From NCBI GenBank assembly GCA_004553545.1, contig SFLD01000015.1, forward strand, positions 1 to 35,591: a DNA stretch of 35,591 bases, read 5' to 3'. The position numbers and the translations under genes are program-made. Origin of the DNA: Clostridiales bacterium (GTDB lineage: Bacteria > Bacillota > Clostridia > Oscillospirales > Oscillospiraceae). Below, piece after piece: positions 25,079 to 33,064 of this stretch. Below the pieces are notes generated by a model. That model worked only from the letters and a program-made list of their open reading frames with translations. It was not told where the DNA came from and ran no database searches. Every line of letters starts with the position of its first letter. Position 1 is the stretch's first letter.

Positions 25079-25145
25079 TGCTCCGTCCCTGCGGGACTGG
25101 GCTGCCAGATAAGAAAAGGCGAAGAAAACGAATGGAGGAAATGAA

Positions 25146-26228
25146 ATGAAGAAGCTTGTTTCTGCCCTGCTGGCGCTGACGCTGGTAGGCTCTCTGGCCG
25201 CCTGCGGCAGTCAGAACACCCCCAGCGCTTCCGCCAGCGGCTCCGCTGGCGGCGAGAATGGGTACAAGATCGTCCTGATCTCCAACCAGAAGTCCGGCGA
25301 TATGGGCCCGGTGGATGCCATGTTTGCCGGCGCCAAGCGGGCGGAGGCCGATTTCGGCGTTACCGTCAAGACCATGGAAGTCACCGATGCCGCCTCCTAC
25401 GAAGAGGAGATCCGCGCCATGGCCAAGGAGGGCTATGACCTGATCCTCACCACCTTCTCCCCCATGACGGAGGCCACCAAGGCTGTGGCTGCCGACTATC
25501 CCGACGTGAAGTTCGCCGCCGTTTTCCAGAACATCAATGTGGACGGCGAGAGCTATCCCAACGTGTGGGATACGGAGTACCGGGGCGAGGAGTGCACCTA
25601 TGTCACCGGCGTCATCGCCGCCACCCTCTCTGAGAGCGGCATCCTGGGCTATATCAGCGGCGACCAGGCTGCGGGCGTGTGCGAGGCCTGCTCCGGCTTC
25701 ATGCAGGGCGCGCTGTCCGTTGACCCCGATGTGGACGTGAAGTTCATGAGCGTGGACAGCTATGAGGACCCCGCCAAGGCCAAGGAGATCGCCAACGCTA
25801 TGATCAACGCCGGTGTGGACGCCTTCCAGACCGACGCCGGCAACAGCCAGATCGGCGTCATCGAGGCTGCCAACGAGGCCGGCGTCTATGTCTCCGGCGA
25901 CGTCAGCGACAACTCCGCCCTCTGCCCCGACGGCTTCTACGCCTACATGGGCATCGACTTCGGCGAGAATATCTACCTGGCGGTCAAGCAGCTGGTGGAG
26001 GGCAATTTCCCCGGTGGTGAGCACGGCTACATGAACATCGCCTCTGGCACCTACTTTGTGGATACCGCCCTGCTGGACGCTCTGGCGGAGAAGATGCCTG
26101 AGAAGGCGGACAAGTTCCAGGCTGCCAAGGAGGCCGGTGAGGCTGCCATGGCCGGCATCAAGGACGGCTCCATCCAGGTGGTCCATGACATCGAGCTGCC
26201 GGACCTGGACCGCGTGAAGGGTTATTGA
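25146..26228 (+). CDS. BMP/PnrA-type lipoprotein, nucleoside-binding protein of ABC transporter
   Basis: 360 residues. Lipoprotein signal with lipobox LAAC (Cys20), then a Ser/Ala/Gly tether, then a BMP (basic membrane protein, PnrA-like) domain: VLISNQKSGDMGPVDAMFAG, YDLILTTFSPMTEATKAVA, DTEYRGEECTYVTGVIAATLS, GVDAFQTDAGNSQIGVIEAA. In Gram-positive bacteria this family binds purine and pyrimidine nucleosides outside the membrane and delivers them to an ABC permease. GGAGG lies 6 nt before the ATG. The permease and ATPase genes follow after a terminator-like hairpin. It fits as the entry point of the nucleoside pathway; which nucleoside is unknown. Confidence 0.92.
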   Translation: MKKLVSALLALTLVGSLAACGSQNTPSASASGSAGGENGYKIVLISNQKSGDMGPVDAMFAGAKRAEADFGVTVKTMEVTDAASYEEEIRAMAKEGYDLILTTFSPMTEATKAVAADYPDVKFAAVFQNINVDGESYPNVWDTEYRGEECTYVTGVIAATLSESGILGYISGDQAAGVCEACSGFMQGALSVDPDVDVKFMSVDSYEDPAKAKEIANAMINAGVDAFQTDAGNSQIGVIEAANEAGVYVSGDVSDNSALCPDGFYAYMGIDFGENIYLAVKQLVEGNFPGGEHGYMNIASGTYFVDTALLDALAEKMPEKADKFQAAKEAGEAAMAGIKDGSIQVVHDIELPDLDRVKGY

Positions 26229-26266
26229 TGGCATCTCCCCTCCGGGGAACATGACAAGACAAGGGA

Positions 26267-26302
26267 GGGCGCAGGCTGACGTGGGTCTGCCTGCGCCCTT
26301 TT
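26267..26302 (+). terminator. Partial terminator between binding-protein and ATPase genes
   Basis: A 10-bp GC stem (26267-26276 with 26289-26298, 12-nt loop) followed by TTTT. Lying inside the operon, it probably lowers ATPase/permease expression relative to the abundant binding protein. Confidence 0.75.
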
Positions 26303-26333
26303 CCTATCCTAAGATAAAGGTTCGGTGAGTCCC

Positions 26334-27863
26334 ATGAACGCAGTAGAAATGATCGACATCGTCAAGGAGTACCCCGGTGTTCTGGCCAACGACCATGTCT
26401 CGCTCACGGTCCGGGAGGGAGAGATCCACGGCCTCGTGGGGGAAAACGGCGCCGGCAAGTCCACCATCATGAACCAGCTGTATGGTATGCAGCGTCCCAC
26501 CTCCGGGACCATCAGGGTCTACGGGAAAGAGGTCCAGATCCACTCCCCCAGGGAGGCCATCGCCCTGGGGATCGGCATGGTACACCAGCACTTCATGCTG
26601 GCCCCCTCCCTCAGCGTGCTCCAGAACATCATTCTGGGCAACCAGCCGAAGAAGGGGCCGTTCATCGACCGGAAGACCGCACGCAGGCAGGTCCAGGAGA
26701 TCCTGGACCGCTATGCCTTCCAGCTGGACCTGGACGCCCGGGTCTATCAGCTCTCTGTGGGTCAGATGCAGCGGGTGGAGATCGTGAAGGCCCTCTACCG
26801 GGGGGCGAAGATCCTGATCCTGGACGAGCCCACCGCCGTGCTGACGCCCCAGGAGGTGGAGGAGCTTATCAAGATCATGCGCCGCCTCCGGGAACAGGGC
26901 TGCTCCCTCATTATTATTACCCACAAGCTGAAAGAGGTGATGGCGGCCACGGACCGCATCACCATCATGCGCAAGGGCGTGGTCACCGGCCGGGTCAACA
27001 CGGCGGAGACCAATGAGACGGAGCTTGCGAACCTCATGGTGGGCCGCGAGGTGAACCTGCGGATCCCCAAGTGGGATACCTCCGCTTTCCGCCAGCGGGT
27101 GCTGGAGGTCCGGGATCTGGAGGTCTATAACGAGCGGGGCCAGAGGGCGGTGGATCACGTCAGCTTCTCCGTGAAGCAGGGCGAGATCCTGGGTGTCTGC
27201 GGCGTGGAGGGCAACGGCCAGACGGAGCTGGTCAACGCCCTCACGGGGCTTTCTCCGGCGTCCGGGTCCATCCGGGTCAATGGTGCGGAGCTGTGCCGGG
27301 CCGGTGTCCGGGCCCGGCGGGAGCACCGGATGTCCCACATCCCGGAGGACCGGATGAAGGTGGGCGGCGCCAAGACCTGCTCCATCACCGAGAACCTGAT
27401 GCTGGACAGCTACTATACCCCGGACTACTGCCGGGGCGGCGTACTGGACTACCCCAGGATGAACGCCCATGCCGGGGAGCTCATAGAGCGCTTCGCCGTG
27501 AAGGTGCCCAACGGAGAGTACCCCCTGGGGACCCTCTCCGGCGGCAACATCCAGAAGGTGATCCTGGCCCGGGAACTGGACGCGGACCCTGAGATCCTCA
27601 TCGCCGCCCAGCCCACCCGGGGCGTGGACATCGGCGCCATCGAGTATATCCGCAAGCAGCTGGTGGCTCTGCGGGACAGCGGGAAGGCCATCCTGCTGGT
27701 CTCGGCGGAGCTGGAAGAGATCCTGTCCCTCTCCGACCGGATCATCGTGATGTATGAGGGAGAAATCGTCGGTACCTTCTGCCCGGAGGAGACGACGGAG
27801 GAGGAACTGGGCCTCTATATGACCGGTTCCCGCAGAATGGAACTGGATGGAGGTGCGCTATGA
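26334..27863 (+). CDS. Nucleoside ABC transporter ATP-binding protein (two ABC domains)
   Basis: 509 residues, two fused nucleotide-binding domains as in sugar/nucleoside importers of the RbsA/NupA type. Domain 1: Walker A GENGAGKST (about 36-44), signature LSVGQMQRVEI, Walker B ILILDEPTAVL. Domain 2 is degenerate at Walker A (GVEGNGQTEL) but has signature LSGGNIQKVILAREL and IAAQPTRGVDIGAIE, the standard asymmetry of this subfamily. ATG 26334 is preferred to the GTG at 26325 by comparison with family N-termini; both are possible. The last four bases overlap the first permease (ATGA). Confidence 0.95.
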   Translation: MNAVEMIDIVKEYPGVLANDHVSLTVREGEIHGLVGENGAGKSTIMNQLYGMQRPTSGTIRVYGKEVQIHSPREAIALGIGMVHQHFMLAPSLSVLQNIILGNQPKKGPFIDRKTARRQVQEILDRYAFQLDLDARVYQLSVGQMQRVEIVKALYRGAKILILDEPTAVLTPQEVEELIKIMRRLREQGCSLIIITHKLKEVMAATDRITIMRKGVVTGRVNTAETNETELANLMVGREVNLRIPKWDTSAFRQRVLEVRDLEVYNERGQRAVDHVSFSVKQGEILGVCGVEGNGQTELVNALTGLSPASGSIRVNGAELCRAGVRARREHRMSHIPEDRMKVGGAKTCSITENLMLDSYYTPDYCRGGVLDYPRMNAHAGELIERFAVKVPNGEYPLGTLSGGNIQKVILARELDADPEILIAAQPTRGVDIGAIEYIRKQLVALRDSGKAILLVSAELEEILSLSDRIIVMYEGEIVGTFCPEETTEEELGLYMTGSRRMELDGGAL

Positions 27864-28978
27864 AGAGCCTGGGCGTCGATCGCTTTTTCGGACGGCTGGC
27901 GGAGGACCAGCGGGCGGCATCGGCAGGGAAGACCCTGCTGCGGCAGCTGCTGCTGATCCTTGCCGCCATGGTCCTCACGAGTCTTTTCCTGCTCCTCACC
28001 GGCTATGACCCCTTCATCGTCTTCAAGGCCATCTATCAGAGCGTCAGCCGGGACATCGGCGGCACCGTCCGCTGGATGATCCCCTACGGGCTCATGGGGC
28101 TCGCCGTGGCGCTGACCTTCCGGATGAACCTCTTCAACATGGGCGTGGACGGGCAGCTCTATCTGGGCGCCATCGGGGCGACCTACATCTCCATGAAGCT
28201 GGGGGACGCCCCCCATGCCGTGGCCATCCTGGCGACGCTGGCCTTCGCCATCCTGGCGGGAGCGCTGTACGCCGTGGTCCCGGCCCTGCTGAAGATCAAG
28301 CTCAACTGCGACGAGGTGGTGGTGACCATCCTCCTTAACTACGTGGCCTACTACTTCACGGACTACTGCGTGCTGGGCCCCATGCTGGGCGACGGCACAC
28401 TGGCCAACGCCCGCTCCACCAACTACATTCCGGAGAACGCCTGGCTCACCAAGCTCTCCTGGCTGGGGGACTCCAACGCCACCACCGGCCTTTACATCAT
28501 GCTGGCGGTGCTCATCGGCATGGCCTTCCTCTTCTACAAGACCCGGCTGGGCTATGAGCTGAAGGTCTGCGGCGCCAACCGGGACTTCGCCCGCTACGGC
28601 GGCATGAACGTGGGCAAGGTGATCCTCACCGCCATGATCCTCTCCGGCGCCATCGCCGGCGCCACCGGCGCGGTGGAGGTCATGGGCATCCACCACCGCT
28701 TTCCCATCCGCTTCAGCAATCAGATCGGCAACGACGGCGTGGTCATCGCCCTGCTGGCCAACAACAATCCCTTCGGCATCCTGCTGACCTCCTTCTTCTT
28801 TGCCGCACTGAAAAACGGCTCCAACATCATGCAGCGCATCGCGGATGTGCCCAGTTCTCTCATCGATGTGGTCCGGGGCATCATCATCTTCACCATCAGC
28901 GCCCGCTTCACCGTCAACTGGCTGCGCGGCCGGCGGAAGGCGGCCAAGGCGCCCGGGAAGAAAGGGGGAGAAGCATGA
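27860..28978 (+). CDS. Nucleoside ABC transporter permease 1
   Basis: 372 residues, BPD_transp_2 family. Begins with a short cytoplasmic tail, then about eight to ten hydrophobic segments (LLLILAAMVLTSLFLLL; MMIPYGLMGLAVALTF). The family block FNMGVDGQLYLGA and the EAA-like loop before FPIRFSNQIGNDGVVIALLANNNPFG contact the ATPase. Ends in a basic tail. GGAGG 6 nt upstream; overlaps both neighbours by 4 nt, which implies equimolar coupled translation with permease 2. Confidence 0.93.
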   Translation: MKSLGVDRFFGRLAEDQRAASAGKTLLRQLLLILAAMVLTSLFLLLTGYDPFIVFKAIYQSVSRDIGGTVRWMIPYGLMGLAVALTFRMNLFNMGVDGQLYLGAIGATYISMKLGDAPHAVAILATLAFAILAGALYAVVPALLKIKLNCDEVVVTILLNYVAYYFTDYCVLGPMLGDGTLANARSTNYIPENAWLTKLSWLGDSNATTGLYIMLAVLIGMAFLFYKTRLGYELKVCGANRDFARYGGMNVGKVILTAMILSGAIAGATGAVEVMGIHHRFPIRFSNQIGNDGVVIALLANNNPFGILLTSFFFAALKNGSNIMQRIADVPSSLIDVVRGIIIFTISARFTVNWLRGRRKAAKAPGKKGGEA

Positions 28979-29895
28979 ATATCACTGCCCTGAACGACAT
29001 CATTTCCGCCTCGGTCCGCATTGCGCCGCCCATCACCCTGGCGGCGCTGGGCGGCGTCTTCTGCCAGAAGGCGGCCATCTTCAACATCGGCCTGGAGGGC
29101 ATGATGCTGGTGGGCTCCTTCGCCGTGATCTGCGGGCAGATCGCCTTTCCCGGCAGCATCGCGGCGGGGATGCTCTTCGCTATCGCGGCGGGCATCGCCC
29201 TCTCGCTGCTCTTTGCCCTGGCGGTGCTGCGCTTTGACGCCAACCAGATCATCACCGGCATCGGCATCAACCTCCTGGGGGTGGGGCTGACCTCCTTCCT
29301 GCTGCGGGCAGTCTACGACACCCAGGGGACGCTCCGTTCCGAGGTGATGGGGAAGCTCCCCACCATCAGCCTGCCCTTCCTGAAGGTTGTCCCGATCCTG
29401 GGCGGGATCTTCGGGGAGCAGAACCTCCTCACGTATATCTCCTTCCTCATGGTGCTGGTGACGGCGCTGCTGCTCTATCAGACGCCCTTCGGCATCTCTG
29501 CCTGCGCCATCGGTGAGCTGCCGGAGTCTGTGGCGACCAGCGGCGTCAAGCCCAAGCGCATCCAGCTTCTTGCCATCCTCTGGTCCGGTCTGCTGTGCAG
29601 TGTGGCGGGGACATACCTCTCCACCGTGTCCGTCACGGGCTTTACGGAGGACATGGTCCAGGGCCGGGGCTTCACGGCCTTCTCCGCCCTGATCTTCGGC
29701 AACGGCAATCCCTTCGTCACCTGGGCCGTCAGCATCCTCTTCGGCTTCGCGGATGCCCTGGGCATCCGGGTGGAGCTCAACAGCGCCGGGATGTCCTCCT
29801 CCATCATCAAGATGTTCCCCTACCTCCTCTCTGTGGCGGCGCTGGCGGTCAGCTGCTATGCCCGGGAGGCCTCCCGCCGGAAAAAGAAAGCCTGA
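28975..29895 (+). CDS. Nucleoside ABC transporter permease 2
   Basis: 306 residues, the shorter partner permease of BMP-type nucleoside transporters. Contains the block FNIGLEGMMLVGSFAVI and a C-terminal GFTEDMVQGRGFTAFSALIFGN/PFVTWAVSILFGFADALGIR region that fits the ATPase contact site. Very hydrophobic throughout, ending in a Lys/Arg-rich tail. Its start ATG overlaps the stop of permease 1 as ATGA. With the lipoprotein, ATPase and permease 1 it completes one importer. Confidence 0.93.
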   Translation: MNITALNDIISASVRIAPPITLAALGGVFCQKAAIFNIGLEGMMLVGSFAVICGQIAFPGSIAAGMLFAIAAGIALSLLFALAVLRFDANQIITGIGINLLGVGLTSFLLRAVYDTQGTLRSEVMGKLPTISLPFLKVVPILGGIFGEQNLLTYISFLMVLVTALLLYQTPFGISACAIGELPESVATSGVKPKRIQLLAILWSGLLCSVAGTYLSTVSVTGFTEDMVQGRGFTAFSALIFGNGNPFVTWAVSILFGFADALGIRVELNSAGMSSSIIKMFPYLLSVAALAVSCYAREASRRKKKA

Positions 29896-29919
29896 ACCCA
29901 ATGGAAAGGAGCCTGCACG

Positions 29920-30444
29920 ATGAACCATGACATCACGCCACAGGAGATCAAGGAACACTTTCATATGATCCCTCTGGACCAGGAGGGCGGTGTTTACTGC
30001 CAGACCTATATCAGCGACGAATGGCTGCCGGAGGCCGTCATCCCCGGCCGGAAGGGCCGGCACACGGTCTGCTCCGCTATCCTCTATCTCCTCAGCGGAG
30101 ATACCTTCTCCCGGATGCACCGTCTGCCCACCGAGGAGATCTTCCACTTCTATCTGGGCGACCCGGTGGAGATGCTGCAGCTCTCCGCCGACGGCAGCGG
30201 CCGGGTGATCCGGATGGGACAGGACATCCTCCACGGCGAGGAGGTCCAGATCACTGTGCCCCGGAACACCTGGCAGGGGACCCGCCTGGTCCCGGGCGGG
30301 AAGTGGGCGCTGCTGGGGACCTCCATGGCCCCGGGCTTCCTGCCCCAGGACTATGAGGATGGCGACCGCGCTCTCCTGACGGCCCAGTATCCCCAATTCC
30401 GGGAGCTGCTGGCCCACCTGGCCGGGGAACCGGTCTATGACTGA
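29920..30444 (+). CDS. DUF985-family cupin protein
   Basis: 174 residues, cupin fold of the DUF985 family. Core blocks: EGGVYCQTY, SAILYLLSGDTFSRMHRLPTEEIFHFYLGDPVEMLQL, TVPRNTWQGTRLVPGGKWALLGTSMAPGF. His, Glu and a second His in MHRLPTEEIFHF fit the metal/ligand positions. Structures of the family show a ligand pocket like that of sugar-nucleotide epimerases, but no reaction has been settled to my knowledge. AAAGGAG 8 nt before the ATG; 24 nt after the permease. Placement between nucleoside transporter and isomerase suggests work on a sugar or sugar phosphate of the pathway, for example as an epimerase or mutarotase. Confidence 0.85.
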   Translation: MNHDITPQEIKEHFHMIPLDQEGGVYCQTYISDEWLPEAVIPGRKGRHTVCSAILYLLSGDTFSRMHRLPTEEIFHFYLGDPVEMLQLSADGSGRVIRMGQDILHGEEVQITVPRNTWQGTRLVPGGKWALLGTSMAPGFLPQDYEDGDRALLTAQYPQFRELLAHLAGEPVYD

Positions 30445-30465
30445 GCCCTGATTTTCACTTTCTTC

Positions 30466-30501
30466 GGGGGACGGCTGCCTTCTCAGCGGCTGCCGTCCCC
30501 C
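30466..30501 (+). other. Intercistronic hairpin before the isomerase gene
   Basis: A 10-bp GC stem (30466-30475 with 30492-30501, 16-nt loop) in the 111-nt gap after the cupin gene. No T run follows. More likely an mRNA stability or processing element than a terminator. Confidence 0.5.
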
Positions 30502-30555
30502 ATGACCTCCCATTGTCCGCCGCCCTGTGGCGGCAGAAAGGCTGGAATTTCTCTT

Positions 30556-31617
30556 ATGAACGCATTGGATTTGGATACGGTCCTCCTCTCCCAGGACCGC
30601 GACTGCCTGGAGATCCTGGACCAGACGCTGCTGCCCGGCACCGTGCGGGTGCTGCACCTCAGCAAGTTGGAGGATATCTGGGAGGCCATCCGGACACTTC
30701 GGGTCCGGGGCGCCCCGGCCATCGGCGTCTGCGCCGCCTACGCCCTCGCCCTGGAGGCATCCCGCAGCCGGGCGGAGGACGCCGAGTGCTTCCTCCGGGA
30801 TCTCCGGACGGCCAAGGACTACCTGGCTACCTCCCGTCCCACGGCGGTGAACCTCTTCTGGGCGCTGGAGCGGATGGAGCGCACCGCCCGGGAAAATGCC
30901 CGGCTCCCCATCCCGGAGCTGAAGGAGCGCCTCTTTGCGGAGGCCCACCGCATCCGGGAGGAGGACGTGCAGATCAGCCGGAATATCGGCCGCATCGGCC
31001 TGGGGCTGCTGCACCATGGGGACGGCATCCTGACCCACTGCAACGCCGGTACCCTGGCCACCGCCAAATACGGTACCGCTACCGCTCCCATCTACCTTGC
31101 CCTGGAGCAGGGGTGGCAGGATCTGCGGGTCTACTGCGACGAGACCCGGCCTCTCCTGCAGGGGGCCCGGCTCACCGCCTTTGAGATGCAGGCCGCCGGA
31201 GTGGATACCATCCTTCTCTGCGACAACATGGCCTCTCTCCTGATGAAGCGGGGCAAGGTCAACATCATTTTTGTGGGCTGCGACCGGGTGGCCCGCAACG
31301 GTGACGCTGCCAACAAGATCGGGACCAGCGGCGTTGCCATTCTGGCCAGGCACTACGGCATCCCCTTCTATGTCTGCGCGCCCAGTTCCACCATTGATAT
31401 GTCCATCGCCGACGGCGACGGCATCCCCATTGAGGAACGGGCCGCGGAGGAGGTCACGGAGATGTGGTACAAGGAGCGGATGGCGCCGGAGGGCGTAAAG
31501 GTCTTCAACCCTGCCTTCGACGTGACGGATCACAGCCTCATCACCGGCATCATCACGGAGAAGGGACTCTGCCGGGCACCCTATGAGGATGCCTTCCGGT
31601 CCCTGGGCATTGAGTGA
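30556..31617 (+). CDS. mtnA: MtnA-family aldose-1-phosphate isomerase
   Basis: 353 residues, same length as Bacillus MtnA (S-methyl-5-thioribose-1-phosphate isomerase). Key blocks: RVRGAPAIGVCAAYAL, THCNAGTLATAKYGTATAPI with catalytic Cys162, GCDRVARNGDAANKIGT with catalytic Asp243, and PSSTID. The reaction opens an aldose-1-phosphate and isomerises it to a ketose-1-phosphate. Known members act on 5-methylthioribose-1-P, 5-deoxyribose-1-P or, in archaeal relatives, ribose-1,5-bisphosphate. No other methionine-salvage gene is here. Behind a nucleoside phosphorylase and before a class II aldolase, ribose-1-phosphate or a 5-modified ribose-1-phosphate is the likelier substrate. ATG 30556 is used by homology; the ribosome site is weak (GGA 10 nt upstream). 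A start at 30502 lies inside the hairpin region and is rejected. Confidence 0.9.
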   Translation: MNALDLDTVLLSQDRDCLEILDQTLLPGTVRVLHLSKLEDIWEAIRTLRVRGAPAIGVCAAYALALEASRSRAEDAECFLRDLRTAKDYLATSRPTAVNLFWALERMERTARENARLPIPELKERLFAEAHRIREEDVQISRNIGRIGLGLLHHGDGILTHCNAGTLATAKYGTATAPIYLALEQGWQDLRVYCDETRPLLQGARLTAFEMQAAGVDTILLCDNMASLLMKRGKVNIIFVGCDRVARNGDAANKIGTSGVAILARHYGIPFYVCAPSSTIDMSIADGDGIPIEERAAEEVTEMWYKERMAPEGVKVFNPAFDVTDHSLITGIITEKGLCRAPYEDAFRSLGIE

Positions 31618-31632
31618 GAAAGGAGCGATACG

Positions 31633-32277
31633 ATGGATCCCAAACAGCAGGTCATTGACGCCGGTATCCGCATGCTGAAAAACGGCATCACCATCGGCGC
31701 CTGGGGCAACATCTCCCTCCGGGACCCGGAGAGCGGGCTCATCTATCTCACTCCCAGCGGTATGGCTTATGATACCCTGGTGAGGGAGGACATCGTGGTC
31801 CTGACGCCGGACGGCACCATCCGGGAGGGGAAGCGCAAGCCCTCTGTGGAGAAGGAACTGCACCTTTCCGTCTACCGTGCCCGGCCGGAGGTGAACGCCG
31901 TGGTGCACACCCACCCCATCTATTCCACCGCCTTTTCCTCCATGGGGGAGGGGATCCCTCTGCTGCTGGACGAGGCGGCTCAGGTCCTGGGCGCGCCGGT
32001 GCAGGCGGCAAAGTACGCCCTGCCGGGCAGTCCGGAGCTCGCCCGCAGCTGCGTGGAAGCCCTGGGGAACAAGGCCATGGCCTGCCTGCTCCGCTCCCAC
32101 GGGGCGGTGTGCCTGGGTGAGGATCTGGAGAAGGCCTTCACGGTCTCCAACGTGCTGGAGGCCACTGCCCGGATCTATCTCTGCATCCGGGCCATGGGCG
32201 GGCGCTACTGCCCCATCTCGGAGGACGATATCACCGCCATGCAGTACTTCGTCCGCCACAGCTACGGCCAGCAATGA
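31633..32277 (+). CDS. Class II (FucA/AraD-type) aldolase
   Basis: 214 residues. Zinc-site residues match L-fuculose-1-phosphate aldolase: catalytic Glu73 (SVEKELH), His92 and His94 (VVHTHPI), His156 (LLRSHG), with GNISLR and LTPSGMAY binding the phosphate. Such enzymes cleave a ketose-1-phosphate to dihydroxyacetone phosphate and an aldehyde; a related branch (MtnB) is a dehydratase. Adjacent to an MtnA-family isomerase (15-nt gap, AAAGGAG 7 nt before the ATG), it resembles the isomerase/aldolase pair of 5-deoxyribose and methylthioribose disposal. With plain ribulose-1-phosphate it would give DHAP and glycolaldehyde. Last gene of the operon, followed by a terminator. Confidence 0.92.
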   Translation: MDPKQQVIDAGIRMLKNGITIGAWGNISLRDPESGLIYLTPSGMAYDTLVREDIVVLTPDGTIREGKRKPSVEKELHLSVYRARPEVNAVVHTHPIYSTAFSSMGEGIPLLLDEAAQVLGAPVQAAKYALPGSPELARSCVEALGNKAMACLLRSHGAVCLGEDLEKAFTVSNVLEATARIYLCIRAMGGRYCPISEDDITAMQYFVRHSYGQQ

Positions 32278-32281
32278 AAGG

Positions 32282-32311
32282 AAACGTCCCCGCCGATCGG
32301 CGGGGACGTTT
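32282..32311. terminator. Terminator of the nucleoside operon
   Basis: A 30-nt perfect palindrome (15 + 15, 32282-32311), GC core with AAA/TTT ends. It sits 4 nt after the aldolase stop and also faces the convergent minus-strand gene. Confidence 0.85.
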
Positions 32312-32360
32312 TGTGCTTCCTGAGCGGACATCTGCCGCGTTGGCGGGATCTGCCCGGGTC

Positions 32361-32996
32361 TCAGTTATTGATCACCGCGTCTGCCAGGAGGTCCACCAGC
32401 TCCGCCAGGCGGAGGTACTCCGCATCCTGGATGCGGATGACCTGCATCACGGGCGGGATCAGGAGCCAGGTGGCGGACCCGATCATGGTGCCGAAATGGA
32501 TCTGCCAGGTCCCGCTGCCGTCCTGGTGGCTGACCGCCAGACTGTGGAGATCCAGCGCCCGGACCCGGTCCAGGATCAGCGGATTGCTGAGGCGGTCCAG
32601 ATAGGCCCGCTGCTCCTCCGCAGACAGCTCTCCGTGCCGGCAGACCCATTCCAGGCCCTTCACCCGCAGGCCGCCCTTGGCCTCCAGGGCAAAGACACAG
32701 TCGCCCACCTCGTGGAAGTAGGCGTCCGTCTCCACCTCGCTGCTCCACTCCAGGTTATAGGAGATGGAGAGAAGGCGGTTTTCGTGGCGGTAAGCCAGGT
32801 GCAGCCTCCGAAGATAGGTGAAGCCGTCCAGCAGCACTGTCCGCTCCAGGAAATCCTTCTCCACTCCGGTGCAGCGTTGGCCCACCGCTTTGCGCATGCC
32901 CTCCGCGACGGTATCCAGCTTTCCGTCCGCCCGGCGGCTGAGATTGCCTTCCTTCGCTTTCTGGTCTCCGTTGATCCGATCTGCAATGCGGCGCAT
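32361..32996 (-). CDS. Unknown protein, possible sensor or effector-binding domain
   Basis: 211 residues from ATG 32996, chosen over an upstream in-frame start because AGGAGG lies only 4 nt before it. I do not recognise the family. The first 60 residues are charged and helical (MRRIADRINGDQKAKEGNL). The rest alternates strands with Trp and His (SISYNLEWSSEVETDAYFHEVGD, GTWQIHFGTMIGSATWLLIPPVM). No signal peptide or membrane span is evident, so it is probably cytoplasmic. It follows the APC permease in the same direction (68-nt gap with a hairpin) and may share its transcript, suggesting a link with amino-acid transport. It ends convergent to the nucleoside operon. Confidence 0.7.
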   Translation of the reverse strand: MRRIADRINGDQKAKEGNLSRRADGKLDTVAEGMRKAVGQRCTGVEKDFLERTVLLDGFTYLRRLHLAYRHENRLLSISYNLEWSSEVETDAYFHEVGDCVFALEAKGGLRVKGLEWVCRHGELSAEEQRAYLDRLSNPLILDRVRALDLHSLAVSHQDGSGTWQIHFGTMIGSATWLLIPPVMQVIRIQDAEYLRLAELVDLLADAVINN

Positions 32997-33011
32997 ATAT
33001 CCTCCTGTTTC

Positions 33012-33041
33012 TCCCTGGGAGGCAAAGGCTTCCCAGGGAGG
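33012..33041 (-). other. Hairpin between the permease and the unknown gene
   Basis: A 13-bp stem (33012-33024 with 33029-33041, one G-T pair) lies downstream of the permease stop and 15 nt upstream of the next start codon. No T run on the minus strand. It may partly terminate, or control translation of the next gene. Confidence 0.5.
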
Positions 33042-33064
33042 TATTCTTGTTGGGGGGCTCTGTC

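Noticed and set aside
28720..32331. A very long minus-strand open frame (about 1200 codons) opposite the transporter, cupin, isomerase and aldolase genes
   Set aside because: Low-complexity Gly/Ala/Arg/His-rich product typical of the antisense of GC-rich genes; the plus strand carries recognisable families throughout.
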